A DNA stretch of 64,000 bases from Erpobdella octoculata (GCA_963978895.1 OZ022238.1:7986066-8050065), one strand, 5' to 3'; positions 40,055 to 54,000 are shown, counted from the stretch's first letter. A program made the numbers and translations. Notes: generated by a model not told the origin, from the letters alone.

Positions 40055-40300
40055 GTATGCTGCTTTCCCGCTCCCGGTCGCTTTCCCTTTCCCGTTTGCT
40101 CTCTCGTTCCCGGTCGCTTTCCCGCTCCCGGCCGTATTCCGTTTCGCTCCAGGTCGTTTTCCGTTCCCGCTCATTCTTCAGTTTCCGTTCACACTCGCTG
40201 ACTTGTTTCCGTTTCCGCTCGCTCTCCAGCTCCGCTCATTTTGTGACCAATCTCAATTTTTTCACAGAAACCTTTTTCTATTAACTTTCAAGGTTGCGTG
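40055..40300 (-). mobile_element. Helitron family B minisatellite fragment
   Basis: CCGGTCGCTTTCCC-type units and CATTTTGTGACCAATCTC, shared with 17150 and 41735. No termini. Confidence 0.5.
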
Positions 40301-40488
40301 CAACTAAAATATTGACTGAAGAGAAATTAAAATGGCACTAAACAGAACAGTTTAAACAGCATGGTAGATAATTTGTCTGTAGTCAGACCGGCCTTTTTGG
40401 ACTCAAATCAAAATTTATCCTTCGATCCTAAATCCTACTCAAAAAAGAGGAAAATAGCTAATAATAACTCGAGTAAATTTTTTGAAAA

Positions 40489-40755
40489 GTGAAGAAGCTG
40501 CCATCAATGAAGTTGACAGCTACTGGAACAACACAGATTGTGACGATAACATTTTATTTTATTGGCAAAATCAAAACGGAACTTTATACTAGATTGTCTT
40601 TGGTAGCAAAATCAATTTTATCAATCCCAGCAACAAGCACATCATCCGAAAGAATTTTCTCATTTGCAGGAAGAACACTGGATGATAGAAGGACACAACT
40701 TCATCAAGATTGTGTCGATGCTTTATTATTTGTGCATGGTTTAAATAACGAATAA
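40489..40755 (+). pseudogene. hAT transposase dimerisation-domain relic
   Basis: SIPATSTSSERIFSFAGRTL followed by DDRRTQL and LLFVHGLNNE at the stop is the hATC domain. No inverted repeats found nearby. Confidence 0.8.
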
Positions 40756-41195
40756 GTGTATGTATAAAGTAATGATTTCGGATATTATTTAACGGTATAT
40801 TTGAATCCTATGAACAGTTCTAATTTTTTAATTAATAAAAAGTTAATACGATTTTTTGAATGAGAATTATTGTTTTTGATGCGGGGACTGGATGGGGAGT
40901 GAACCAGTACTGATGATGGCGGGGTGGGTTTTGGAGAAAAACATGATTCAGATAGAAAGTTTTTGTTCCCTTGTCACATACTATACCAATTTAAAAAATG
41001 TCTATACTCACTAAAATCACTTACCTCTTTAATACTGGACACAAGTGATTTTCGCAATTTTAAATTTTTCTCAGACAAAATTGTTTTTCTATTTTTATTC
41101 AACTGGTCCATTCTTTTGTCACGTTCATTTTGATCATCTTTTGCAAGACAAGAAAGATGAAAAGTCCTAACCTCTAGCAATTTTTCGGCAGAGAT

Positions 41196-41640
41196 ACATA
41201 CATACATACATACATACATACATACATACATACATACATACATACATACATACATACATACATACATACATACATACATACATACATACATACATACATA
41301 CATACATACATACATACATACATACATACATACATACATACATACATACATACATACATACATACATACATACATACATACATACATACATACATACATA
41401 CATACATACATACATACATACATACATACATACATACATACATACATACATACATACATACATACATACATACATACATACATACATACATACATACATA
41501 CATACATACATACATACCTAGATACATACACACACATACATACTTTGAATGAGCATTTAGTGCCGAAATATTGTAAAAAACACATACATACATACATACA
41601 TACATACATACATACATACATACATACATAAACACAGACA
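41196..41640. repeat. (CATA)n microsatellite array
   Basis: About 320 bp of near-perfect CATA units, a short interruption (41517-41580) and about 60 bp more. The long MYVC-repeat frames on the minus strand are artefacts. Confidence 0.98.
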
Positions 41641-41699
41641 CACATACATGCACATACACATACATACATACACACATACATACGCACATACATATATAT

Positions 41700-41915
41700 A
41701 GTTCCCGCTCGCTCACCCGCTCCGCTCCGCTCATTTTGTGACGGATTTCAAATTTTTTTTTCTATATTTGATTTCCCTTGATTCTCAAGGTTGTGTGAAA
41801 ATTTCATTACGATCGGATGAATGGTGTAGCAATGCATAAAGGACATGAATATATACATATATACATATATACATATATACATATATACATACAAACATTC
41901 ATATATATTGGTAAA
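41700..41915 (-). mobile_element. Helitron family B 5' portion
   Basis: Matches 17130-17330 closely (ATTTTGTGACGGATTTCAAA, ATGGTGTAGCAATGCATAAA) and ends in ATACAT repeats and ACAAACATTCATATATAT, comparable with the 5' end of the copy at 28136. Confidence 0.6.
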
Positions 41916-42057
41916 AATCGGAAAATACAAGGAACTCTGCTGGAAGATAAGTCAATTTGTTTTATATTATTTCGAAAATAAGTTAGCTGTGAACCTTGTT
42001 AGGTAGGGTAGTACTTCTAACTCGGTTATAACACGTGCTAATATTGAACGAGCGATA

Positions 42058-43226
42058 ATGGCGCGCAAACCGATTGTAAGCGAAATGTTGTGTTGTGTTA
42101 TAAACAACTTAACTTCTATTGATAACCCAAAGTTTCATGATAAATTAGTTGAATTTTACAACAACGATGAGTTGTCAACTGCCAAAAAACAGATTTTCGG
42201 GGACTACGAAAACGTCAAAAATGAAAAGTTTAAATCGCACTCTAGTGGATCGAGTAAAAGTGACAAACTAAAAGGAATCCTCGAAATAGTCAAATTTATT
42301 TTTGATAACAATTTGGAAAAAGATATGCCTATCTATAGTGCCGTAAACTTTGATAGGCTTCCGATGCTGAAATTTGAGCAAGATAAAAATTCATTCTATA
42401 AGATAAATGAAAGAATAGACTCAATTGAGCTTAATATAAAAAAAACTCCAAACTGAACAGCAATTTGCTTACGTGTCCACCAATCTGAGTAAAAGACACG
42501 AGGCTGAATCGAATGATGGATTTACTCAATTGTCGACAAAAAACGCAAACAACTGTTCTCCTCTCTTATGGTCAGACTTAGTTAGAGAAAGGAGCAACTT
42601 AGAAATGATCGAAAACGAAAATGAATTTTTCATTGTTAGTAACCAAAAACTGAAGAATAGAGGGAAAAAAACCTAACTGATATTCATCCATGCATTACCG
42701 ACAAAATACCTATGAAAATAGTAGGAAGAAAAACGTGTGATTCGTCTTCAAAAGCCAGCAAAACAATAGTTAAGAAAAAGACGTACCATCTTGGAAACGT
42801 TAGCAAATGTCATAAGGAGGCTATAACTGATCATCTATCGGCCAATGACATTCAAGTCATTTCCTGCTATCCGCTATTCAGAAAAACTGAAAACGATAAA
42901 GTCAACATCAGCCAAGAATCTACTGCTTTCAGGATTTGCATTGAAGAGAACGATGTTGTTAAGCTATGCAATCTAGACATATGGCCAACTGGTATTATCC
43001 TACGGGAATGGGAATTCAAACCTCGTTCTCCAGAAGCACAACAGAAAAATGCATCCTCAACCTCATAATGATTGTCGAACTTGACACATCTTCTTCAGCC
43101 AACTCTGCATCTATAGACACCTCTTATGAAACTCTAGACAACATCTCAAAATTTTTGTCCAACTCTATACTATCACTCCTTCACATTAACTGCCGTAGTT
43201 TAAACAACAAAACTTCAGAACTTGAT
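42058..43226 (+). pseudogene. LINE ORF1 and start of ORF2, cut off by another LINE
   Basis: ORF1 pieces: 42058-42453 (ARKPIVSEMLCCVINNLTS), 42473-42673 and 42712-43065, separated by stops/frameshifts. From about 43180 another frame reads LLHINCRSLNNKTSELD, the start of an apurinic-like endonuclease domain of ORF2. The coding sequence then stops where the minus-strand LINE begins. N-terminal ORF1 segments of this kind occur in CR1-type LINEs. 41916-42057 is probably its 5' UTR. Confidence 0.65.
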
Positions 43227-43306
43227 ATTATTATTATTATTAAATGTAAATTTATAATGCGCTTTTTTTAAAAAGTCACAAAAGCGCGTCGCGTCAAATC
43301 ATAAAT

Positions 43307-45088
43307 TTAGGAATAAAGTTCGGTCTTAAGCAGCTTCCTGAAACCGCCGAGGTCCAAAGCTGGATTCCTCAGGTCAGCAGATAGGCTGTTCCAAACAACT
43401 GGACCAGCAGTGGAGAATCCGCGCCTGCCGAGAGTCGTTGTCTTTGACGATGGAACGAACAAGTCGCCAGCCGCCGCCGATCGAAGGTGGGACCGACCAG
43501 CAAGCGTTGAGATCGGTACACACAATTGCTGCAGGTAGACCGGAGCCGTGTGTTGGAGGCACTTGTATACCATCAGACCCAACTTGAACTGAATTCTCTG
43601 CGGGAAAGGAAGCCAGTGAAGTTGCGTCCGCATGAGATCTGATACGGGAGACCAGCCGGGCAGCTGAAGAACAAGACGAGCGGCTGCTCGGAGAATGGAT
43701 TGGAGCCTGTTGATTTGAAACTGTCTAAGTCCGGCCATGACACCATTACAGTAATCGAGCCGGCTGTGCACGAGTGCTCTAATGAGTGAATGGGCGGAGT
43801 CCGTGGTGAGGCTACGGCTGACGACGCGCAGTTGACGGAGATGATAGAAGCATGAACGAGTAAGATGAGAGATGTGTGCTTCCATAGACAAGCTACTGTC
43901 GACCATCACGCCAAGATTACGAACATAAGTGGAGGGCCTGACTGAGACACCAGCGATGACCAGATCCCCCTTCGGACAGAAGCTGAGTCGACCAGGCGAG
44001 CCCAACCAGATCACTTCGGTCTTAGAAGGATTGAGTTGCAAGCGATTGCTCGCCATCCAAGTGCCAATCTCGCTGATACATGCAGACATCCTAGGGACCA
44101 GATCGGAACACGACGCTGGCGGGGAGTGATCGTAAATCTGCAGGTCGTCAGCATAAGAATGGACAGAAAACCGATGTTTCGTGGCAATATGTAGGACGTC
44201 CGCGGAATAGAGAAGAAACAACAACGGGCCCAGAACGGATCCCTGCGGGACGCCACACAGGACAGAGGTAGGCGTGGACAAAACACCTCCGGAGCGGATG
44301 CAGTGGGACCGATCAGTCAAATAGGAACGAAACCATTCGAGGACGCCGTCTCCGAAACCATACGAGAAATGGAGCCTGTTGACCAAAATTTGATGGTCAA
44401 CAGTGTCGAAAGCAGCGGAGAGGTCCAGAAGTCCCAGTAGAGTGATCCGACCCGAATCAGCCGCAGCGTAAATATCAGACAGTACCTTCAGGACAGCAGT
44501 TTCAGTGGAGTGCGGATTTCTGTACGCCGACTGAAACATCGGGAGAAGGTTGTTTTCACCGAGGTAGATGTTTATCTGGGCGGCTACGCATCGTTCCAGT
44601 AGTTTTGACAGATTCGAGATTGGGCGGTAGTTACCGGTGTTGAGCGGATCTAGATTCGGCTTCTTCAGGATCGGTGTGATGACAGCATTTTTCTGGGCAG
44701 GAGGAAACTGTCCCCGCTCTAGCGATGAATTTACCAGGAATGTCACAAACGGTGCCAGTTCACTAGAGTATTGCTTGATCATCCATGTCGGTATTGGGTC
44801 CAGGGAACAATTTTTGTTTGGTGAAGATTTGATGAGCCGGGTAATGTCGTCGACACTCACAGGTTTAAACCTCAGCAGGTCGCAGGAACAACAGCCGGGG
44901 TCGAATCGTGGACTGGAAGCATGTGACGTAGACTGGCGGATATCTCTTATCTTATCACTGAACGCTCTCGAGAAATCATTGGCTGTAAGATCATTTGGCG
45001 AAATCGGGTTGCTCCGAACCCGACCGAGCACCCCAGATAATGTCCGCCATAATCTCCCAGGACTCCCTCGGCTGTCGTCAATTTTCAT
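43307..45088 (-). CDS. LINE ORF2 reverse transcriptase part
   Basis: 593 codons, open throughout. NYRPISNLSKLLERCVA, LLDLSAAFDTVDH, CGVPQGSVLGPLLFLLYSAD and the catalytic HSYADDLQIYD (near plus 44140-44160) are RT domains 2-5; the LQLNPSKTEVIWLG box and thumb region follow. Downstream is a short 3' UTR. The N-terminal methionine is only the first in the open stretch. Confidence 0.92.
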   Translation of the reverse strand: MKIDDSRGSPGRLWRTLSGVLGRVRSNPISPNDLTANDFSRAFSDKIRDIRQSTSHASSPRFDPGCCSCDLLRFKPVSVDDITRLIKSSPNKNCSLDPIPTWMIKQYSSELAPFVTFLVNSSLERGQFPPAQKNAVITPILKKPNLDPLNTGNYRPISNLSKLLERCVAAQINIYLGENNLLPMFQSAYRNPHSTETAVLKVLSDIYAAADSGRITLLGLLDLSAAFDTVDHQILVNRLHFSYGFGDGVLEWFRSYLTDRSHCIRSGGVLSTPTSVLCGVPQGSVLGPLLFLLYSADVLHIATKHRFSVHSYADDLQIYDHSPPASCSDLVPRMSACISEIGTWMASNRLQLNPSKTEVIWLGSPGRLSFCPKGDLVIAGVSVRPSTYVRNLGVMVDSSLSMEAHISHLTRSCFYHLRQLRVVSRSLTTDSAHSLIRALVHSRLDYCNGVMAGLRQFQINRLQSILRAAARLVLQLPGWSPVSDLMRTQLHWLPFPQRIQFKLGLMVYKCLQHTAPVYLQQLCVPISTLAGRSHLRSAAAGDLFVPSSKTTTLGRRGFSTAGPVVWNSLSADLRNPALDLGGFRKLLKTELYS

Positions 45089-45172
45089 CTTCCAGTAGAG
45101 ATTTTGTTTCTGTCTGTAAAGGTCATGAGACGTTCGTACGTGGTTGATCCATGAAGTGCGATCGATAGGATC

Positions 45173-46408
45173 TTATGTTCGTCTATAACGTCTTTCTAAC
45201 TTCCTCGATCTTCGTTTTAAGGCAGCGCATTCAGAGTCGAACCACGGGGTGAGGGGCCGGTCGCGCAGCCTGGCAACACGAGGCGGGGCATGTTTGTGAA
45301 GAAGTGATGACAAGGTTGTGTCGAAGGTCTCAAGAACCTGACTGATTGACATCGTCTCATAGACCGCCGGATTACACAGAGAACTTCCCTGTAAATCAGA
45401 ACGGAATTGCTCTGGGTCGAAACTTCTCCAAGCCCGGGTGTTGACGTCGATAAGCAGCGGGGGAGGATGACGGACCGGGATCCGAAAACGCACAAGCGAG
45501 TGATCTGACACCTGTGGTAGATCAACGATGATAGATAGAGGGGGAAGATCTGATCGGGTAATGACCAAGTCCAGAGTGTTGCCATGCGTATGCGTAGGGC
45601 CGACGACAGACTGAATAAATCCAAATGAACGTATGAGGCTGAGAAAACGGATGGAGTGGGGGTCATTAGAGATGTTGACCCTGACGTTAAGATCGCCGGT
45701 AATAATGATTTGGAGGTTGTAAGTTGCCAGGGTTTCCAATATGCTCTCAAGCTCCGTGAAGAACAAATCACTCAAGGGATTGCCTCCAGGGCGGTATATC
45801 ACCACAAAGATAAAATTCGTTTTCAAAGACGAAAACATTATAGACGTGATCTCGAATGTAGCTGGCTTGGAACCCAGAGGGTGTGGCTTGGCAGACAGCG
45901 TGTCCTTGTAAATAACCGCAATTCCACCATATGTGCGACCCGTTTCATCAGACCTTCTGGCGGATTCGATGCAACGGTAGCCGGGCAAAGTAATCTTTTT
46001 CAGTGCAACATCTTCATAACTCTCGTGCCAGGTTTCAGTTAAGCCGAGGATTGATAACTTGTTTTCATTTATGATATTCGCAACGATAGCAGTTTTGTTT
46101 TTAATAGACCTAACATTGAGACATGCAGCGGGGATAGATTGTCCGGCTAGACCAGAGTAAGATTCGCGTTCAGTGGTTGGTCCCAGATGACGATAGCAGC
46201 GGTCGACTCCAGAACAACTACAATTTTTCTTGATCAAGCACTTTGATTTTTTACCCCACTGGGGGCTCTTCTGGTCACTATTCTGCCGTCCGAGATTCTG
46301 AGGTTTGTTTCCCCGCTCCGCAGCCGTGACTTCATTTCTTCGACCAGGAGCTTTCTTGTTTCTCTCTCTTTTGACGTCAGGTCTTGGTGGATGAACACCA
46401 TCGACCAT
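45173..46408 (-). CDS. LINE ORF2 endonuclease part
   Basis: 411 codons. AACLNVRSIKNKTAIVANII, LGLTETW, GGIAVIYKD, ITGDLNV and DLPQVSDHSLVRFRI are the ordered motifs of the EEP/AP-endonuclease domain that nicks target DNA. It ends at a stop after RRYRRT; the reverse transcriptase follows in another frame after about 85 bp, so ORF2 is broken. Confidence 0.88.
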   Translation of the reverse strand: MVDGVHPPRPDVKRERNKKAPGRRNEVTAAERGNKPQNLGRQNSDQKSPQWGKKSKCLIKKNCSCSGVDRCYRHLGPTTERESYSGLAGQSIPAACLNVRSIKNKTAIVANIINENKLSILGLTETWHESYEDVALKKITLPGYRCIESARRSDETGRTYGGIAVIYKDTLSAKPHPLGSKPATFEITSIMFSSLKTNFIFVVIYRPGGNPLSDLFFTELESILETLATYNLQIIITGDLNVRVNISNDPHSIRFLSLIRSFGFIQSVVGPTHTHGNTLDLVITRSDLPPLSIIVDLPQVSDHSLVRFRIPVRHPPPLLIDVNTRAWRSFDPEQFRSDLQGSSLCNPAVYETMSISQVLETFDTTLSSLLHKHAPPRVARLRDRPLTPWFDSECAALKRRSRKLERRYRRT

Positions 46409-46734
46409 CCTCCTTCCTTGATCGTCCTCAAGTTTTTTGCACGCGCCAACAGCTGCTGTTTGTGCTCCTCTGTGTCCAGCACCAACTTCAAGGGTCTTGG
46501 TTTGACAGGCTCGTCGACATTATCAGCCTTCTTTCCAAGTCGGATAACATTAGCTATTCCGACGTCGCTGCATGAAATCTCTTTTAGGATGTTTTCTATT
46601 AATTCTTTATCGTCCCCTCGGCGATGTCCAGGGTCCGCAGCATCCGACTCCTTCAGACCATGGACAATTACGCTGGTTCTTCTTCTGCACCTCTCAACCC
46701 CCTCGTCCTTGTCGACCCGCCTTTGATGATCCAA
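46234..46734 (-). CDS. LINE ORF1 protein
   Basis: 166 codons. RTSVIVHGLKESDAADPG, then KELIENILKEISC and NVIRLGKK, continuing to RPLKLVLDTEEHKQQLLARA. This is the RRM-like nucleic-acid-binding domain of LINE ORF1 proteins. It overlaps the next ORF by about 175 bp in another frame. Confidence 0.75.
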   Translation of the reverse strand: MDHQRRVDKDEGVERCRRRTSVIVHGLKESDAADPGHRRGDDKELIENILKEISCSDVGIANVIRLGKKADNVDEPVKPRPLKLVLDTEEHKQQLLARAKNLRTIKEGGWSMVFIHQDLTSKERETRKLLVEEMKSRLRSGETNLRISDGRIVTRRAPSGVKNQSA

Positions 46735-46808
46735 TGCCTTCCCCAGACAGAGTTGTAGATCAGCCGCATGGTCATCTTTTTTGCTCAGAACAGAACTATG
46801 GACTTTTC

Positions 46809-48768
46809 CAGTGATGGGTAGTTACTAACTATAAATAGTTAACTACTAGTTATTAACTACTCTACAGTAGTTAAGAAATAGTTAATAACTACTTTTTGTT
46901 AAACTAGTTAACAACTAGTAGTTAACTACTTTTTAAATAGTTATTAACTACAGTAGTTAACTATTTTTTTAACTACTTTACTTTTTTGGTGGCTGAAATA
47001 AACTCTATAGATCATGAAACTGAAGTGGATGAGCCAGTATATGACATGTATGTAAATAATGAAGATCTAGTGGTGAAAGTATATCAGATTTGATAGAAAG
47101 TGAGCAAGATAATATTGATAATTCTGACGATGTGCTTCTTTTACCTCCTCATAAGCACTGTGGTAATCTACATACATAATTTCCATAACGCAGAGGCCGC
47201 GGTGGTCAACAGTCAGCAATTGGTAAAATTAGTGCGCGCAGGCGTGTAATTAAAGTTATTAAGCAATTGTACACTATCAGTTCTAAATATCCAAAACGTT
47301 TTTCCCAATGATATCTTGATATAACAACTGGATGCACAACCTACTCTAGTAGGGCTAATGTTTTATCGCTTCTTATATCATAATTATAAATAAATTGATG
47401 TAACAAACTACAAAAGCATCAGTAGTTATATAATACTACTAAAAATCTTGATGTAACTATGACGTAATTGGCTAAATTGTCTAGGCCTACTAGAGTAGGT
47501 TGTGGATCCAGTTGTTATATCAAGATATCCTTGGTTTTTCCTAAGCTTTTATGCAAGAGGTTATCCGATTGCATGTAATAAAAGTTTTAATAAAAGTTGT
47601 ACACTGTCAGTAGGTAAAGATCAAAAACGTTTTTCTTAGGCTTATTATGCAAGAGTTTTATCCGATTGAATCAAACATGATGCTGGATTTAAAGTTTAAA
47701 ATAAAACATCGCTAGATGTTGAAACTGTCTTACGATGGTACGCATGAAATTCAGTGTTTTTAATCTGCTTAAACCTGGTTCGATCCAAAGCATTGAAAAT
47801 TTTTAGATATTGCTGAGCATCCACTTTTAATAATGGTAGAGAAGAAACCCATCTTTATTTAATATCTGATAGTTCGATAAAAATCACAAAAACTGTCATT
47901 TTTGACGGGCTACTTCTAGTTATATCTTAAATTTCGTGGCAAGTGTTGGTGCATTGAAAGTAAGGGATAATTTGAAATACAAACAACTTTATGATAGATC
48001 AATGGCAAAAGTTGTATCGTTATCAAACTTCATTCATCGCAATGTAAAAAATGCTGAGGATGTACCGGACATTAGTGGTTCAAAATTTATAAAGCCAAAT
48101 GTTACACGGTGGTGCTCAAAATTCTATTCGGTTGAAAGGATTGTTAATATAGCTTTCAATAATGTTTGTGATTGTCAGAAGAAGTTATGGCAAGTTGCAT
48201 TTAAAGAAATCGAGTTTGCTTTTTTGAAATCGTTCATTCAGACTATAAAACCAATAGTCACCGCAATGGATATTTTCTAAAGTGAAAAGTCATACATTGG
48301 TCACATTATTCAAACCATTATAGGATTAAAAAAATAACATCATATTTAGATAAAACCATCAATGCTCTTGTACAAACACTATCTCAAGGTATAGAAAAAC
48401 GATTTGGTCCTGTTTTGGAAAATGAAGAATATCTTTTAACAACAACGATAATTCCCAAATTTAAATTAAATTTTTTAAATAATGAACAAAAAATATTTGA
48501 TCAAAGAAAATTTGTTGGCATACATAAATGAAATGAACCAAAAGTTTGAAAAATAAGATTTATTTAACTTGTATTTAATTGCAAATGTTTAAAGGTTTTT
48601 TGGTTAATGTTAAAAAGTAGTTAACTACTAGTTAACTACTAGACAGTAGTTAAGAGGTAGTTAATAACTACTGCTGTTAAAAGTAGTTAGGAAATAGTTA
48701 CTAACTACTTTTTTTATGAGTAGTTAAATAAAGTAGTTAACTACTTTTAAAGTAGTTAAAACCCATCA

Positions 48769-48771
<3 letters not shown>
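46809..48771 (+). mobile_element. Internally deleted hAT transposon
   Basis: CAGTGATGGGTAGTTA at the left and AAAACCCATCACTG at the right, with dense AGTTAACTACT motifs in both subterminal regions (46820-46985, 48610-48760). Same family type as 24186-24972. It abuts the 5' end of the minus LINE; flanks give no clear 8-bp duplication. Confidence 0.88.
47933..48560 (+). pseudogene. hAT transposase remnant
   Basis: The frame to 48280 contains KPNVTRWCSKFYSVERIVNI and FIQTIKPIVTAMD, characteristic of hAT transposase cores, then degenerates with several stops (48281-48560). The upstream domains (46985-47930) are unrecognisable. Confidence 0.75.
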
Positions 48772-48847
<76 letters not shown>

Positions 48848-49396
48848 CTGATAAAGTTGAAACGGTCCGTAGGTCTAACTATAAAAGTTTAATTAACAGA
48901 GAAGTTCTTCACTAATTGTAGTCCAGAACAGCGATTGCTATACCGAACGAAAGGTCGAGAATTTGGCTCGAAAAGTTGTTTCTTCCTAATGGCGAGTTGT
49001 GTTTCTTAGAGCATGTTTCAAAGATAAATTAATTCCACGATTTTTTCTAATTTGATTTTATTAAATTTGTACGTAGATTCTGACGATGGCGAGCGTCACC
49101 GAAACCACGGCCTGGTCAGTAAATGAAAATTCCCAGTCTGTGGTTTTTAGTCTACGACAGAGGAAAAGTTTCAACAAATTGAAACACCTAATCAAAATAA
49201 TTGTCGATTTGGACATGCCAGTAAAATTTAAAAAACCGGGAGCGGGAAAGGGAGAGAAAGCAAAAACAAGCGGGAAGGTAACATTTTTGAAAAATCACAC
49301 AGATTATGATCTTTTTTTCTGACGTCACTCCTAACCGTTCACTGACATGACTAGTTTTGCTGACGTCACTTATATATATCTTTCGCTGAAGTCATT
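48772..49396. other. (TA)n tract, then unassigned sequence with one small ORF
   Basis: TA tract to 48842. Then CAACTGATAAAGTTGAAACG, a small hairpin, and an ORF from 49086 (MASVTETTAWSVNENSQSVV) that ends in a Helitron B-like GGGAGCGGGAAAGGGAGAG segment (49236-49285). No function assigned. Confidence 0.4.
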
Positions 49397-49730
49397 TTAT
49401 CTTTTATTGGCGCCACTCTTTTTTCTGCAGTTTACATGACCTACCTCGGCTGGTTCTCTGCTTACAAGAAAAATGTTTTTATAGCGCTTGTTACAAGCAG
49501 CCCGAGTTACAACGTACGAGCCCCGCTCTCCTCTGTTTAAAAAATATATCTTGTTATTTGCAAAACTAATTAGCGACTTGTTACAATTACAATGAGTTGA
49601 AAATTGAAAAATAAGACTAATTACAGCTACAGGTCTCTTTAATAAGTAGCTAGTAACTTCGTTCAGAAAAAGCATAAACACCTTTTCCATCATCAAAGAA
49701 GCCTTCTAATAACATTGGAATAAAATCTTT

Positions 49731-51000
<1,270 letters not shown>

Positions 51001-54000
51001 TTAGACCTGTTCTTTGCGACATGCAATCCTGGAAAGATGGTAGGACTCCAGGCAGAGTTCGTGAATGTGTTTCAGCTCCAAGTTGATTCCGTTGAAGACT
51101 CGCGTAGATTTGTTTTCGTACACGCTTAAAGATTCGTTCAAGGCGTCGATTTCGCTCTTCATTTCTTCCAGCTTTCGAACAAAATCTACCGATTTGCATT
51201 TCGTCTGCACCTCTCGATCCTTATCAGGCGCGTCGCTTTCCAGCTTCCCCAGTAGGACATCGACGTCCAGATTTTGCTTGGCTTCGACCGTTTTTCCGAC
51301 TGGGTTGCGCTTCAGAAACCATCGGTTTTGCCACTTGTCGAACTTCGCTTTGAATCTAATCAGACGAAGTTTTCTAACAATTCGAAAGTTTCTTTCAATC
51401 CAGAGAGCCATCCGAAGACTTTCAAATCTCCAGGCTGTCGACCTTACGGATTTCACCTCGGCATAAGTACTGTTCATCATAGCAATCAGCATGTTCATCA
51501 GGACCACTGAAGACAAAATTGAATACGTTGCATACACGGCTCTTAAGACTCTGGCACCGGACGCAGCGGTGTCTTGGTTATCCCAATACCGCGGATCTTC
51601 AGTTATGTCAAGCACATTTCCGGGACTGAGCATCTGATAGAATGTTAAATAAATGGTAGACGAAGAAGAAGACAATTCCGGTCTGACGTTCGAGTTGATT
51701 TGCATTAACACATGGATGGCGTAGCCGAAACTTATGAGTACGAAAATATAAATATATATGAATCTGGTCAAATCCTTGATCAAAATCTGTTTGAGAATGC
51801 TAGCGAGTGCGTTCCAATCTTTGAATCCTTTGACGTAGTTGATGGTGTGCAACCACCCGAAAACAAGTAAAAGGGCTAAAGATTCCAAGTACGTCTGTAC
51901 GTTAGCGGTGTAGACACAGGCTACGTACCAAGCCAAGCATGCACCGGCAAACGCCGTTGCCGAGATGTGAGAAAGGTTGTCGAATATAAAGAGCATGAGA
52001 CCGACTGGAATGCGCATCAGTCCTGAAGTTATTTCTCCAATTTTCAAACGGCCGAGCAATTCGTACTGCAGCGAGCTCTGATTCAGATGCACGACGAAGT
52101 GAAGAGCAGTGATGAGCTCGTAGATGAATATCAATGCGGGCCATACTAAGAAAAAAGAAAATATTTTAACTGAAACGAGGCTGTGTATTACTCGCTGGGC
52201 ACTGTTGTTCGTCCTGTTCAAGCCACCAGTGCAGTTTTGAAAGCGACTTTGAATCCATTTACTGTCGGGCATGACGAAATAGGTGAGGAGCACCATATAA
52301 ACAACGTGCTGCCACATCAAGATCTCGTAACCGCGTCTGCAGAGAGTCCAGTAATTGTAAACGAGAGAATTGAAAGGCTCTGCACTCAAAATCTCTGAAA
52401 TGTCTGACTCTTGTCCGTTCTCAACGAGGTACTCCAAACATGAAACGTTTGATCTTGCCGGCGCAGAAGAACGTCGACGACGCTGCTGATTGCTGTCGTT
52501 GATGCTGTTTCTTCTGTCTGGACTGGCTGACAAGTCGGGGATGTGCCCTGGTATCAAGTAGGTGGCATCGTACAAAACTGCAGTGGAAGGAAGAGAAGAT
52601 TTTTCGTTCAAAAATTTAGCGAGTTCACCTTCACTTTGATCTTTTGGAACAGGTTTGACTGGCTCGTTTTTTAAATCGGACATGATAGACAGACTGCTGC
52701 TTCGAACGCAGCTAGCGATAGGTTCTTGGATTTTTTCCAACCGCAGCGGGCTGTTTTTAGTAAACTTGTACACATTTAAAGTTTCAAGAATGACTTTCAA
52801 CAAACTGCATTCTCCTTTTTTAGCGGCATACTGCAAAACATTGCAACCTTCATACAGAGTGTCGGAAGTTAGCAATCTAACCGCATCCAACTGTACCAAA
52901 TAAAACTGATTTGTATTAGCCAGAGGACAGCGCAGACCTTTTTTGCGGCAGTACCAGACCACAGACCACTCCACTGTGGAACGGTAGACGTTGGCGTAGC
53001 GTTCCGCCTGGCCTGGATCAGCTCTGCAGCATTCAACAAGTCTATGAAGTATGCTGGGACCAGTTTCGCTTGTCAGTCCCATGTCGGCTCCGTACAGAAG
53101 CATCAACTCGTATTTATCGCGATCTCCGTTTTCTGCACTCCTGTACAGAGCACTGAATCCGAGTTCATCTCTCCGGTCGATGTTTGCTTTCCTGTCGACA
53201 TAAAACATTTCCAGGAGAATTCTAACTGGTTCGACCGAAACTCCTCTTGCTGCAACATGAAGGGCTGTTTCACCGTCTTTGTTTTCAATTTCAGGATCGC
53301 ACATGTTCAATTTTCTGATTACATCGGGCTTGTTAAACATCGCTGCTAGATGAAGAGCAGTGTTTCCATTCGATTCCTGCTCGTTGACAAGCATTGAGTC
53401 AACCTATAAAATATATATAAAAGTAATTTTAAATTAAAATCCTTTGTTTTAAATATAATTTAATTCAACCAACCTTTTCAAACGCTTCTATAAGCATCTC
53501 GACGATTTCGATTCCAGTCGCTCTTGCGGTAATAGCGGCATGCAAGACATTTTGACCCTCGGCATCCAGAATATCCACTCTGACGTGCTTGTTGAGCAAT
53601 GACTTGACTGACTCGACGTGATTCCTTCTCACCGCTACATGGAGTGCAGTTTCATAATGTTTGTTTTGAAAGTCCTTGATGTCGTGGGTCTCGTCCAGAA
53701 ACAGGTCTATGACCTCAGAGGAGTTGAAGTCGGCAGCCGTGTGGTACACTGAGTTTTCTGTGGATTCTTCAAGTAAGTGAAGTCTTTCGTGAAAGTGATC
53801 GTCCATTAGCAATAACTTCAAGCGATCGACTTTGCCGTTAGCAACAGCCGTGTGAATGTAAAAACTATCTAGTCCTTCATTAAACCGAATTTTTCCAAGC
53901 AAAAAGCCGAGAACAGATTCATCTTCAAGTTTCATGGCAAGATCAAAAACTGATTGACCTAAGTTATTGCGTCGTTCTAAGTCTATGTGAACCATTTCTA

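Larger units (their letters stand above)
43227..46808 (-). mobile_element. Nearly full-length LINE of the CR1/L2 group
   Basis: Minus strand, 5' end near 46808 and 3' end near 43227, finishing in a short (ATT)n-type tail typical of CR1/L2 elements. Encodes ORF1, endonuclease and reverse transcriptase, with a disruption at 45089-45175. GC content is visibly higher than in the surroundings, suggesting relatively recent insertion. Confidence 0.9.

Noticed and set aside
40974..41734. Long minus-strand frame dominated by MYVC repeats
   Set aside because: A 4-bp repeat read in three-base codons stays open by composition alone; no other evidence of coding.
48843..48880. CAACTGATAAAGTTGAAACG next to a TA tract as a third hammerhead
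   Set aside because: It forms a hairpin, but CTGATAA does not fit the CTGANGA core and no stem/GAAA arrangement could be drawn.
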